DNA of 64,000 nucleotides, taken from positions 1 to 64,000 of the forward strand of contig NZ_BMFD01000006.1 in assembly GCF_014637795.1 (NCBI RefSeq). The letters are read 5' to 3'. The DNA comes from Belliella aquatica. Its GTDB lineage: Bacteria; Bacteroidota; Bacteroidia; Cytophagales; Cyclobacteriaceae. The position numbers and the translations under genes are program-made. The notes under the pieces were generated by a model that saw only the letters and a program-made list of their open reading frames with translations, was not told where the DNA came from and made no database searches. Shown here piece by piece: positions 50,999 to 60,430 of the stretch (positions are counted from its first letter, which is position 1; each line of letters starts with the position of its first letter).

Positions 50999-51493
50999 AT
51001 GAGTTACAAAAATCTAGTACCTAGAGTATTGAGTATCACTTTCATTTTTGCTTTATTTATGGGTTTCAGCGCTAATGCTCAGCAAACAATGCCACCTCAA
51101 ATGGAAGTAAAAGAAGATTTTTCGGATGATGAGTTTAAGGAATTTGTGAAAATAAACTTGGTATTGATTCCGCTGCAAAAGAAATCTCAGGAAGACATGG
51201 TAAAGGCTATTGAAGACAATGATTTGAAGGTAGAAAGATTTCAAGAATTGGCGCAAGCACAACAAGCAGGTACTTTGACAGAAGTTTCAAATGATGCCCA
51301 AGAGATGGCCAATTTCAACATGGCAGGACAGAAAGTGATGGAAATGCAGCAAGTGCTGCAAACTGATATCATGAAAACCATTACGGACAGTGACTTGTCA
51401 GAACAAAAATTCCAAGAAATGTATATGGCTTACACACAAAGTGAAAAGGTGAAAACCAAAGTGGATGCAATGATTGCGGATGAATTGAAATAA
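50999..51493 (+). CDS. DUF4168-like secreted protein
   Basis: A 164-residue protein from the ATG at 50999 (MSYKNLVPRVLSITFIF) with a signal peptide ending near ANAQQ. The mature part is all-helical and acidic with repeated Gln/Met and Phe patterns (FSDDEFKEFVKINLVLIP near 40, SEQKFQEMYMAYTQ near 138). This matches the DUF4168 plan. Function unknown; periplasm expected. Confidence 0.78.
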   Translation: MSYKNLVPRVLSITFIFALFMGFSANAQQTMPPQMEVKEDFSDDEFKEFVKINLVLIPLQKKSQEDMVKAIEDNDLKVERFQELAQAQQAGTLTEVSNDAQEMANFNMAGQKVMEMQQVLQTDIMKTITDSDLSEQKFQEMYMAYTQSEKVKTKVDAMIADELK

Positions 51494-51526
51494 ATTTCGC
51501 ACAATAAATTTCTGATAAAAGATAAG

Positions 51527-51608
51527 AGACCTGCTAGGTTTTAAAAACCTGGCAGGTCTTCAATTTAAAAATGAAAAAAGGCTGTCTTGATTTCGGGACA
51601 GCCTTTTT
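51527..51608. terminator. Two hairpins between convergent genes
   Basis: AGACCTGCTAGGTTTT (51527-51542) pairs with 51544-51559 with one wobble; then GGCTGTC/GACAGCC with A5/T5 flanks (51575-51608). The first is related to the AAACCTGNCAGGTTT palindromes at 6470-6534. Confidence 0.75.
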
Positions 51609-51647
51609 GATTATTATTTTTTGATTCTCACAAATTGAAGAAAATGA

Positions 51648-53276
51648 TTATTTAAACTTTCCCTCTGTATCAATAAAGTCTCCTTTGATTGTCACATTGT
51701 TATTGATAGTTACTTTTCCATATACAGTGATGCTCGTTCCTTCTCCGACAAACTCTATCGTTGATCCAGAATTTAATATCAAATCACCATAGATTACAGC
51801 ACTCCCGTTAAACTTGAAAACAGCGTTATTATTGATAGTCATTCTACTACTTCCGTTAGTTTTCCCGAAAGCAAAGCTCCCTGACATCTCAAAAAATCCA
51901 TTGCTGTTGATATTTATATTATTTTGAACAGCTACCGATCCACAGAAAGTCAGTGATCCATTGATATTCATGTTATTCAATGAAGCAGAACCTGAATACC
52001 TCATCACATCATTAGAATTGTTATTAAGGTTATTTCCACCTCTGTAAGGAGTAGTGTCCTCGCAGTTGATTCCTGGAGTTGGCACACTTGCTTCTCTTTC
52101 TATTTCTAAAATTTGAAGACCTTTAGCTCCAGAGGCCACGAAAAGATGTCTGCCCTGCAACTTCACAAAATTTGAAGAGCCAAAAAGGGATAGCAATCCT
52201 AGTGTATTGATTTCATTATTATCTGAAATCTCTACAATTTCTACACCTGCACCACCATTGGCCATTATAAGTAAACCTTCATCAAATGACACTGCATTGG
52301 TCACGATATCCTCACTATTTACGCCATCAGGATTAGAAAGAATTGCAATATGATCTATCAGTGTTCCTGAAGGAAGTCTATATATCCCTGCTCCTTTTGC
52401 TCCTTCTGAGGCAAACAATAAATTTTCTCCAATATCTAAAGTTCTTTTTGCACCAGAAACATCTCTGTCCATACTGATTTGGCTTATTTCATTTAGATCA
52501 GTAGGATTTAAAATTCTAACACCTTCCTCACCGCTCAGAGCTGCTAGAATATTGTTGCCATAAGCTACATCTCTCAAATCAGGAATAGATGTGCGCGCTG
52601 TCACATTATTATTAGCATCAATCAAGGCAACTATACCTTGATTTCCAGAGGTGACCGCTGCATGACTGTCGGTATGGGTGATCCCTGTGCCTGCGAAACT
52701 TTCTAGATCCGTTAGGACAAAATCAGAGGTGAATTGTCCACCACTTACACTGACACTAAGATATTGAGCTGCGATGCTGATTTCTCTTTCCGCATCGATA
52801 TCGAATGCAGCAGCTAGATGTAGTCTTCCTTCATGATATTTTAGAGCATTGATGTCGGCTGTAGTGAAGATAGCCTGAGCTGTAATAGAAGGTTTGGTGG
52901 GTTGTGAAATATCATATATTTCTACTGCACCAATAAACTCAGCCCCTTCTTTATTATAACTCACGTAAGCGTAATCTCCATGAATATCAACATGAGTCGC
53001 TTTTAGAATTTTGCCATTGTGTATAGGACCTTCGACTTGCGCTACCAGAATCATTGGGAGTTTACCAGCAGGAATGTCATCTTCTAAGATTCTTCCGTTA
53101 ACAAAGTCAGCACCTAGGACGCTAATGACACCGGACTCGTCATTACTAATTCTCTTGGAAAGTTGTTGGGAGTCTGTGTTGATCAAAATGTTTTTTTCAA
53201 AACCTGGGTTTTCTTCACTCCAATCACAAGAAAATAGCAGAGTAAAAAGGAAAATAATTGGATAGATTTTTTTCAT
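51648..53276 (-). CDS. LVIVD-type beta-propeller lipoprotein with Asn-rich solenoid tail
   Basis: A 542-residue lipoprotein with lipobox LFSC (C17) and acidic residues after it. Residues about 60-395 form LVIVD-like propeller repeats (THVDIHGDYAYVSYN, VEIYDISQPTKPSI, GLQILEIE). Residues about 405-540 are an Asn/Ser/Gly-rich stretch of short beta-repeats (NMNINGSLTFCGSV, NNININSNGFFEM). This tail resembles the N-terminal part of the T9SS protein at 61674-64000. It has no sorting domain; it is probably surface-anchored by lipid. The gene heads the surface-protein region. Confidence 0.78.
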   Translation of the reverse strand: MKKIYPIIFLFTLLFSCDWSEENPGFEKNILINTDSQQLSKRISNDESGVISVLGADFVNGRILEDDIPAGKLPMILVAQVEGPIHNGKILKATHVDIHGDYAYVSYNKEGAEFIGAVEIYDISQPTKPSITAQAIFTTADINALKYHEGRLHLAAAFDIDAEREISIAAQYLSVSVSGGQFTSDFVLTDLESFAGTGITHTDSHAAVTSGNQGIVALIDANNNVTARTSIPDLRDVAYGNNILAALSGEEGVRILNPTDLNEISQISMDRDVSGAKRTLDIGENLLFASEGAKGAGIYRLPSGTLIDHIAILSNPDGVNSEDIVTNAVSFDEGLLIMANGGAGVEIVEISDNNEINTLGLLSLFGSSNFVKLQGRHLFVASGAKGLQILEIEREASVPTPGINCEDTTPYRGGNNLNNNSNDVMRYSGSASLNNMNINGSLTFCGSVAVQNNININSNGFFEMSGSFAFGKTNGSSRMTINNNAVFKFNGSAVIYGDLILNSGSTIEFVGEGTSITVYGKVTINNNVTIKGDFIDTEGKFK

Positions 53277-53486
53277 AGCAAAATTTTGTTTTTCACATTT
53301 AAATAATTGTAATTCAAAATAAATTATTGTTTATATATCGTAAATAAAAATAATATTTTTATTAATTTAGTATTTTATACAATATATTTTTTTAGAAATA
53401 CGTATTAATAAATTATTTTGGACTGATTAATGTTGTTTTTTATTGAAAAAGTCACAGCGGAGAATCGAAAAAGAGCATAAAAAAAT

Positions 53487-53512
53487 CAGCCTGAATACAG
53501 GCTGGTTTTTTT
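53487..53512. terminator. Terminator after the first T9SS protein
   Basis: AGCCTG pairs with CAGGCT with A-run before and T-run after, 23 bp after the stop of the minus-strand gene at 53535. The remaining 53277-53486 is AT-rich and empty. Confidence 0.75.
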
Positions 53513-53534
53513 AGTTTTAAAAAGTATTACTAAT

Positions 53535-55196
53535 CTATTTCTTAAGAACCTTAATATGTTCTACTTTTTGGCCCCATTGAATTTCTACCACGAGGACTCC
53601 TTTAGGTGCTCTTGGGATTAATTGAGCCAATTGATCATTCATTTCATCTTCTGAGTTAACCGTGATGCCTTGAGTGATAAGGCTTGGATGTACGATTCGG
53701 AAAGTAATTTGCTCTTCATCGTATTGACTTCTATCCAGTAGTGATATTTTCAATTGATCTCCCAAAGTTGGGTTAGGGAATGCTCTCCATACACCTTGTG
53801 TAGCTTGAGTACCTTCTGCTCTTACTGAAAGTACTTTGCTATAAGTAAAGTTGCCATCAAAATCTACCTGCTTGATTCTGTAAAGAATATTTCCACCACT
53901 GAGAGGAAGTTTATCATCAGTAAACTCATATTCCGTAACTGTATCCTTCCATCCCATTCCATCAATTTCACCTACTTTTTTGAAGTCATTGATACCTTTG
54001 TCCGAACGTTCGATTTCGAAGTGGGAGTTAGCATTTTCTTTAGCTGTTGCCCAAGATATTAGAGAAGATTTATTTGTGTTTTCGTATCTAGCATTTGGGT
54101 TAAGTAATTCTACTGGGAGGATTCTTGAACTAATTGGAAATTCGTATTCTCTACATAATCCAGTCGTATTATCTATTACGGTAAGTCTATACAAGCCATC
54201 ATCTAATGTTCCTAAATATGTAGGATCTGTTGGGTCAAAAAAGTTTCCAAAATCATCCCTCCAAATAAAAGTATAATTTTCAGGATTATCGATATTTATC
54301 GAAGCAAACCCATTTGGCTGTATTTCTTGGCTTGTATCATTATCCTTAGATAATGGTGTAGCAGTAAATATAAAAGGCACATTTATATCATCATCACTTA
54401 ATTCTGTGTCAGAAAACCTATCATTTATTGTTAAACTTGGACTTATTACTTCACCTCCATTTAGTCCTCTAATTGTAAAAGAAAACTCACCATCTGGATG
54501 TTCTGTATATTCAGTACCACCTACTTGAATGTTCCAATTAATATTTAAAGGTCTTGTTCCTCCAGCCAAAGATGAAATAAAAAATGTTACATCAACAGTT
54601 TCTTCATTCGTGGTTAAACATTCAATAACAAAATCAAAATCATAAACGAAACCATCTACACCTACGTTTATAACTGGACTATTTGAATTATTACATAAAC
54701 CGGGAGGATAATCACAAATATCTGAAATTGGTTTATCATTTGCACTCCAAAAGCCTCTAGTATCTACTAATTCAAGTCTTTCTTTTTTGCAATCGAATCC
54801 ACTAGGAAGAGAAATTTCAATAGTGACTTGATTTGGATTATTACCATTTGCGGAAGGTGCTAACGTCACGAAGTGATTTATTTGGATTTCTCTGGTCTCA
54901 GTACTATCTAGATTCTCAATTATTACCAAATCTGCTAAAATTCTTAAATTATCTAAATCTTGTTTTGAAGTGTAATTTAATGTGATAAAAAAAGAAGATC
55001 CTGAAATACAATTATTCACATCTAGTCTAGTGCCGCCTGCATCACTTAAGTACGCTTCGAGTATGACGAAATTTTGCCTATTATTTCCAGTAGGTTTACA
55101 TTCTTCACAATCACTTGGACTTTGCTGCCCATAAACTTCCCCCACTCCAAATAGAGCTGTCAGGGCAAAAAAGGCTATTAATATAAGTTTCTTCAT
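53535..55196 (-). CDS. T9SS cargo protein A with type A-like sorting domain
   Basis: A 553-residue secreted protein from the ATG at 55196 (MKKLILIAFFALTALFG). The N-terminal part (about 25-375) has short Cys-containing motifs (CEECKPTG) and Ig-like beta features but no family I can name. From ILPVELL (about 380) on, it shares the domain common to four proteins here: NSHFEIERS, YRIKQVDFDG, WRAFPNPTLGDQL and the end EHIKVLKK. This is a fibronectin-like module plus T9SS C-terminal sorting signal, which directs export across the outer membrane. A TACCTTTG box (55229-55236, minus) is 33 bp upstream. Confidence 0.82.
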   Translation of the reverse strand: MKKLILIAFFALTALFGVGEVYGQQSPSDCEECKPTGNNRQNFVILEAYLSDAGGTRLDVNNCISGSSFFITLNYTSKQDLDNLRILADLVIIENLDSTETREIQINHFVTLAPSANGNNPNQVTIEISLPSGFDCKKERLELVDTRGFWSANDKPISDICDYPPGLCNNSNSPVINVGVDGFVYDFDFVIECLTTNEETVDVTFFISSLAGGTRPLNINWNIQVGGTEYTEHPDGEFSFTIRGLNGGEVISPSLTINDRFSDTELSDDDINVPFIFTATPLSKDNDTSQEIQPNGFASINIDNPENYTFIWRDDFGNFFDPTDPTYLGTLDDGLYRLTVIDNTTGLCREYEFPISSRILPVELLNPNARYENTNKSSLISWATAKENANSHFEIERSDKGINDFKKVGEIDGMGWKDTVTEYEFTDDKLPLSGGNILYRIKQVDFDGNFTYSKVLSVRAEGTQATQGVWRAFPNPTLGDQLKISLLDRSQYDEEQITFRIVHPSLITQGITVNSEDEMNDQLAQLIPRAPKGVLVVEIQWGQKVEHIKVLKK

Positions 55197-55228
55197 CACA
55201 AGGGTGTTAATGCTATGAAATTGTATTT

Positions 55229-55236
55229 CAAAGGTA
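55229..55236 (-). promoter_or_regulatory. Candidate promoter (TTG-N20-TACCTTTG)
   Basis: On the minus strand TTG (55257-55259) is followed by 20 bp and TACCTTTG, a good Bacteroidota promoter 33 bp before the T9SS gene. The stretch 55260-55654 beyond has no gene seen. Confidence 0.55.
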
Positions 55237-55654
55237 TAAAAATGTATTTCGTAAAACAAGTAATTAATACATTATTTTGCGTAACCTAGTGTTTTGATTC
55301 AATTTTAAACAAATTTATATTCTTCAGCCTGCGTCTAATTCACGTGAAAAGTATAAAACTGACTATTGAATAGGTAGTTCCCCAAATAAAGTACGCTCTA
55401 ATCTGATTTAAAATTTACCTCAAGTACAACTCTATTTATCATAAATTAATTGCTACTTCCTCGTGCATTGATTTCTGAGCTTACTGACGGGATTATTATT
55501 TGAGTTTTTATCTATGATTTAGACACGATGGCCCAAAATTTAAAAATGAATTAGGTCAAAGAAAAGGTTTGAAAGTTGTAATAAATAAAGACAAATAATG
55601 CATTACTTGAGCAGCCTTTTTAAATTCCCCTAAGATGTGTTACTTATTTTTCAC

Positions 55655-55800
55655 GGACATACGCTTTCTTATCAGTTATCATTCAAAATATTATAGGAAG
55701 TTCAATTCAATCAGCTGAGCTCATTTGAGTATGGACTGTTGGCAATTATTCGAATAATTATATGCAGAATACTCACGTACTGATATCATAGCGGATAATC
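55655..55800 (+). repeat. Interspersed ~150-bp intergenic repeat, copy 4
   Basis: It opens GGACATACGCTTTCTTA, contains CAATCAGCTGAG and AATTATTCGAATAA, and ends TACTGATATCATAGCGGATAATC-like, with the exact terminal word GCGGATAATC at 55791-55800, 2 bp from the stop of the glycine-rich gene. Confidence 0.78.
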
Positions 55801-55802
55801 AT

Positions 55803-57485
55803 TTATTTTTTTAATATCTTGATATGTTCTACTTTTTGTCCCCATTGGATTTCTACCACCAGAATTCCTTTTGGCGCTTTTGGAATCATTAGAGCTAATT
55901 GATCATTCATTTCATTTTCTGAATTGACAGTGATTCCCTGAGTGATGAGGTTTGGATGTACAATCCTAAAAGTTATTTGCTCCTCGTCATATTGGGTTCT
56001 GTCTAGGAGTGATATTCTCAATTGATCACCAATAGTAGGGTTGGGATAAGCTCTCCATACTCCAGACGAAGCCATAATACCTTCTGCTCTCACTGAAAGT
56101 ACTTTGCTATAGGTTGATTTTCCATCAAAGTCAACCTGTTTGATTCTATAAAAGATATTCCCTCCACTTAGTGGTAGTTTGTTATCTATAAATTCGTATT
56201 TAGTAAGTAAGTCTGTCCAACCCATGCCATCAATCTCACCAACTTTTTCAAATTGACTTATACCATTTTCTGATCTTTCGATTTCAAAGTGAGAATTTCC
56301 AGTTTCTTTTGCAGTGATCCACTTAATTACAGCCGAATTAGTTGATTTTTCAAATCTTGCGCTTAACTCTAACAACTCGATTGGAAGAATCCTGAAAAAA
56401 TCATATCGAAATATGACAATTCCTGAACCTCCATTACCTCCTCTAAAACCATTGTTGTTTTCAGGTGCACCACCAGCACCCCCACCTCCGCCAGTATTTA
56501 CTGAGCCATTTGTTCCATTCCCGAAAGTAACTGCATCACCTCCACCACCAAGACCGCCATTACCTGCGCTACCTTGACCACTTGGAGTCCCAGCCACTCC
56601 ACCACCACCGCCCGCAAAATTTTTCGGTACTGATGCTGGAAGGAGATTTAAAACTAGATTTTGGTAAAAGTTATTAGATACCCCTCTTCCTTCTCCACCA
56701 TTCCCTCCATTAGCATTTCCATTGATCGCAGGTGCATTTTGATTTGCACCACCACCGCCACCGCCTCCATTCACTTCATCATTACCTCTTCCGTTGGCTC
56801 CATTGAATCCTTGCGGTACCATGCCTTCTCCTCCTAAGATTGGATTATTCCCGTTGGTCCAACCTCCAACTGATCCTCCACCAGATCCTCCAAAATTACC
56901 TCTTCTTTGATCTGTGTAAGGTTGAATTGTGGATGATAAAGTACCAAATCCATTTGAACTTCCACCTGCACCGCCTCCAAGTGCCGTTCTATTGTTGAAA
57001 TTGGGATTTAAGGTTTGCAAAGTTGTGTTTTCTCCATTGGAACCTCTTGTTGAACTCAAAATATTTCCTAATCCTCCATTCCCTATTCTGAAATCTAAAT
57101 TTGGAGATTGAGTAGGAGATTCCTGATTTCCAATATTAAAAACCATCGTACTACGATCAGTAATATGCAAAACACCTCCCGCGCCACCACCTCCGGCACC
57201 TCTTTGTCCTAATTCGTCTCTTTTTCCTCCAGCACCACCACCGGCAATCATAAGCATTTCGGTTAATTCTATCAATCCAAGAGGCGGTTGCCATGAGGTT
57301 CCTTGTGCTGTCTCATTACAATTGATAACAACAATGACGAATTCATTTTCCGTCGCAGAACCGAATGTATATTCTGTTATACAATTTGATACAACTCTTG
57401 TGTTTCTTAAAACCTGACCGAAAACATCATTTATTTGGAGGAATATGAGAAGAGGAAAAACAATAAAGAGTACAATTTTTTTCAT
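55803..57485 (-). CDS. Glycine-rich T9SS cargo protein B
   Basis: A 560-residue secreted protein from the ATG at 57485 (MKKIVLFIVFPLLIFLQ). After an Ig-like start, residues about 75-350 are a glycine-rich domain with GGGGAGG-type runs that open AGGGAGG; a Gly_rich_2-type motif precedes it. The C-terminal ~190 residues (ILPIELLELSARF onward) are the same fibronectin-like plus T9SS sorting domain as in the neighbouring proteins, with over 80 percent visible identity to protein A. It is probably a surface or matrix protein. A TAAGTTTG box (57503-57510, minus) lies 18 bp upstream. Confidence 0.83.
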   Translation of the reverse strand: MKKIVLFIVFPLLIFLQINDVFGQVLRNTRVVSNCITEYTFGSATENEFVIVVINCNETAQGTSWQPPLGLIELTEMLMIAGGGAGGKRDELGQRGAGGGGAGGVLHITDRSTMVFNIGNQESPTQSPNLDFRIGNGGLGNILSSTRGSNGENTTLQTLNPNFNNRTALGGGAGGSSNGFGTLSSTIQPYTDQRRGNFGGSGGGSVGGWTNGNNPILGGEGMVPQGFNGANGRGNDEVNGGGGGGGANQNAPAINGNANGGNGGEGRGVSNNFYQNLVLNLLPASVPKNFAGGGGGVAGTPSGQGSAGNGGLGGGGDAVTFGNGTNGSVNTGGGGGAGGAPENNNGFRGGNGGSGIVIFRYDFFRILPIELLELSARFEKSTNSAVIKWITAKETGNSHFEIERSENGISQFEKVGEIDGMGWTDLLTKYEFIDNKLPLSGGNIFYRIKQVDFDGKSTYSKVLSVRAEGIMASSGVWRAYPNPTIGDQLRISLLDRTQYDEEQITFRIVHPNLITQGITVNSENEMNDQLALMIPKAPKGILVVEIQWGQKVEHIKILKK

Positions 57486-57502
57486 TTTATTAATCTTATT
57501 TT

Positions 57503-57510
57503 CAAACTTA
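57503..57510 (-). promoter_or_regulatory. Candidate -7 box (TAAGTTTG) for glycine-rich protein B
   Basis: TAnnTTTG on the minus strand, 18 bp before the start. The divergent stretch to 57874 holds no gene; a TATCTTTA at 57799-57806 may serve the + strand gene. Confidence 0.5.
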
Positions 57511-57874
57511 AATGCTATTCTAAGCACTATTAGATTCCATTATTAGATACTTCAATGAATTAATTTACGATCCTCTGTCAGCTTTTGGATCACTCGTTTG
57601 CTTAATCAAAATCATTTTGCTAGAAAAAGCTAACTCTCAGAATTGATGCTGTTTATATAATTTTTCGGCACTTGTATAAAATCAAAACTTATTTCTGTCA
57701 CCAAATACATTTTTTAAGCCTTGTGAATCATTTTTATTGGTGTGAAACAGAATAAAAAATAAGTATAATACTGATATACAGAATATAATTCTTTTTACTA
57801 TCTTTACATCAATAAAGTCTTAGGAAAGGTTCTCTTCCTAAGTGTGATTTAATTTCACTTAAATCCAGAGAGCG

Positions 57875-59002
57875 ATGAAAAAGTTGGTCATATATTTTGT
57901 CTTTATGGGTATGGTGCTAGCACCTGTGATAAAGGGGTATGGCCAAGACTTTGATTTAAGTACATGTAATTTTGGCTGTACTTCTAATGATATAACAATT
58001 CTTGGTTTTTCTTTAGTTGATGCTACCACAGGTCTTCCTGTTTTTAATTCAATTTCGGAATGTCAAGATGGAGATACTTTTCAAGTAAAATTGGAAATGA
58101 ATTATTCATTCAACACAGCTGCGACAAGGGTTAATGCAAGATTTCAAGGTAAATTAAAATTTGGTTTAACTGAGATCTTCATTGATGAGTATGTTGGGGA
58201 ATTCTCAAGTGCCGCAAATGGAGGGAGTGGGAAAATGATTATTTACCAGGAGTTTACTTGGGAATGTGGTACTAATTTATCTTTCCAACAACCTCATTTT
58301 TATTGGGCTACCCAAGATAGTGGACCAACGGTTGAAACAACTTATAACTGTAGCAATTATTCAAACTCTAAATGCAGTAGAGATGTAGGTGAGATATTTG
58401 TAGATCTGCCTATCGAACTCCCAGTTGTTTGGCACGAAATATCAGCTACCTCTACTCCCGATCAGCAATGTGCAGAAATCAAATGGTCAACACTTAAAGA
58501 ATGGGAGTCTAGCCATTTTGAGATCGAAAGGTCGTTGAATAATGCAGATCGATTCGAAGTAATAGATTCTGTTGCAGCATCTACCTATAGTTTTGAAATT
58601 AAGAACTATCAGTTTACAGACCACACCATACCCGTAAATACTACTAGGGTTTACTACAGAGTGAAGCAAGTTGATCTAGATGGAAGCTTTGAATACAGCA
58701 AGGTTTTGATGGTCAATGTGAATACGCAAGAACAACAAACGTCCACTTGGCAACTTTACCCCAATCCTGCTATTGGCAATGACTTAAAAATCTCTTTGAG
58801 GAATCCAAAAGCATACAATGGAGAACACCTTCATGTAAAAATGATTTCGAATCTTGGTGTCGCTTATCAAATACTTCCCGAATGTCTCGATCCCTATGAA
58901 ATAGATATTGGGGACATGATTAAAAATGTTCCGAAAGGAATTCTAGTTGTAGAATTGTCTTGGGGAAATCAGGTTGAAATTCTGAAAGTCATCAAACAGT
59001 GA
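57875..59002 (+). CDS. T9SS cargo protein C
   Basis: A 375-residue secreted protein with signal peptide (MKKLVIYFVFMGMVLAPV). The N-terminal ~185 residues contain Cys pairs (CNFGCTSND) and a beta-sandwich pattern similar to the start of protein A. From LPVVWHEISA (about 185) on, it has the shared domain in a more diverged form: SSHFEIERS, YYRVKQVDLDG, WQLYPNPAIGNDL and the end VEILKVIKQ. It is the only + strand member of the group; its divergence suggests an older split. Confidence 0.82.
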   Translation: MKKLVIYFVFMGMVLAPVIKGYGQDFDLSTCNFGCTSNDITILGFSLVDATTGLPVFNSISECQDGDTFQVKLEMNYSFNTAATRVNARFQGKLKFGLTEIFIDEYVGEFSSAANGGSGKMIIYQEFTWECGTNLSFQQPHFYWATQDSGPTVETTYNCSNYSNSKCSRDVGEIFVDLPIELPVVWHEISATSTPDQQCAEIKWSTLKEWESSHFEIERSLNNADRFEVIDSVAASTYSFEIKNYQFTDHTIPVNTTRVYYRVKQVDLDGSFEYSKVLMVNVNTQEQQTSTWQLYPNPAIGNDLKISLRNPKAYNGEHLHVKMISNLGVAYQILPECLDPYEIDIGDMIKNVPKGILVVELSWGNQVEILKVIKQ

Positions 59003-59024
59003 GTTTGGTGACTTTTATTTTTGA

Positions 59025-59171
59025 AACCTACCTGCTTTCATGCCAGTAGCCATCCAAAATAATGTAAACATCAGATTTAGATTATCAGTTAAATGTTGTT
59101 TTGGGACTGTTTATAATTATTCGCATACTTAAAAGTGAGATATCCGCATACTGCTGTCATTAGGAATAGAC
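59025..59171 (+). repeat. Interspersed ~150-bp intergenic repeat, copy 5
   Basis: It begins ACCTACCTGCTTTCATG, has CAGTAGCCAT and AATTATTCGCATAC, and ends TACTGCTGTCATTAGGAAT, parallel to copies 3 and 4. It starts 22 bp after the stop of T9SS protein C. Confidence 0.75.
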
Positions 59172-59203
59172 ACATTAGATCAATATTCCTTCGATTAAAT
59201 AAT

Positions 59204-59782
59204 CTATTTTTTCTTGTCCAGTATTAGCTTAAGACGCTCAATCTGAATTCTGTGATTTCTTTGCAGTACAATCGGATAAAGGTTTCCGATTACATTGATC
59301 AAGCTACTGACACAAAAAATTTCTATTTGGCCTTTGAGAAGGATATAGAAGGAAACAATTGCAACTATAATGAAGGATGCTAAATGGCCGAATTCTGATT
59401 GCCTTGTCTGAGTTTCAAAGTTTTCGAGACCAGTTTTATTCCCACTAAAATACTTTTTTCTATTTTTCTCTTTACCCCAAAAAAACTTAAGAAGTAGAAA
59501 TCTAAAATACTCCACACCTAAGATGCGATACAGTGATGTTATAACCTTGATATTATTGATTTTATAGTAAGAGTCCGGCAAAATTCTGCTTGTAATAAAT
59601 GCAAACCCTAATAATGCAAAAACTCCAGTGATAAATAAATTAAGGGCAAATGAGTAAGCTACTACTCCAATCCAATTAAATTGACTAGCGTAGGTATTGT
59701 CCAAAAATTTAACTAGCTCTACAGAGCGATAAGCTAAGAAAATTGAACCCAATGAAAGGAATAGCTTTTTTACCATTTTCAA
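59204..59782 (-). CDS. CrtO-like integral membrane protein
   Basis: A 192-residue protein with about four membrane helices. The second half resembles staphylococcal CrtO (glycosyl-4,4'-diaponeurosporenoate acyltransferase): LPDSYYK, a GVEYFR segment, SEFGHLASFI with a conserved His, and the closing NLYPIVLQRNHRIQIERLKLIL. CrtO adds an acyl chain to a glycosylated carotenoid. No carotenoid genes are adjacent, so the substrate here is open; the match is by eye. Confidence 0.62.
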   Translation of the reverse strand: MKMVKKLFLSLGSIFLAYRSVELVKFLDNTYASQFNWIGVVAYSFALNLFITGVFALLGFAFITSRILPDSYYKINNIKVITSLYRILGVEYFRFLLLKFFWGKEKNRKKYFSGNKTGLENFETQTRQSEFGHLASFIIVAIVSFYILLKGQIEIFCVSSLINVIGNLYPIVLQRNHRIQIERLKLILDKKK

Positions 59783-60109
59783 CTAAAGATAATACATGTT
59801 TTCTCTTTCAAAATCTCTTTTTCAAAATAATTGATCGTTTTTCTGCTTTAGGCTTATGAATAAACGCAAACTAAATAGCCAAATTTGCTCTGATTTCGCG
59901 ACATTAATTCTTTTAAGCCTGATAGGTTTAATAGATTACTTCTTAATCCTTTTAACTAACCTCCATCTTTCTTTTTGATTACATAGAAGTAAACTACCAA
60001 ACCCTTCATTAAAAAGGTCTCAGTCAATACCTCGCTAGACAATCAGCGGCCTCATTCAGCCCTATCCTTATGTTTTAGCTAAATATGTGTCTAATTTAGC
60101 AAACTATTT

Positions 60110-60430
60110 TATGCGTATATCCTCCTTCTTAACCTTAGCATTCATCCTTCAACCTTTCATTTTCCAAGTTTCAACGATTATACCTCAAACTCTTCGTGTC
60201 AATCCACAGCGCTTCAGCGCTATAATTTATAAATCCTTATAAATCAAATTTCAAATTATCAAACCCTAATCATCTTCCAAATCCCTTAAATCCAAATTCG
60301 TTCAATTCGCTAAATTCGTGGTCATCCTTTAACCTTTTTCCTTTCGCCTTTTTTCATCCTTCATCCTTCCTAATTCATCCTTTCTTAACCTCCTTTAACC
60401 TTTCCCCTTTTTCCTTTCGCCTTCATCCTT
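60110..60430. repeat. Pyrimidine-rich low-complexity tract
   Basis: The + strand is strongly C/T-biased with repeats of CATCCTT, TTTAACCTTT and CCTTTCGCC. It lies in the 640-bp gap between the CrtO-like gene and the 248-residue hypothetical. Smaller tracts of similar kind are at 24713-24833 and 44330-44425. 59783-60109 has no gene seen. Confidence 0.6.

Noticed and set aside
55257-55609. Imperfect inverted ends (CAAGTAAT...TTATTTTG and CAAATAATGCATTACTTG) bounding 350 bp without genes
   Set aside because: Arms match only with gaps, no target duplication is seen, and AT-rich DNA gives such matches often.
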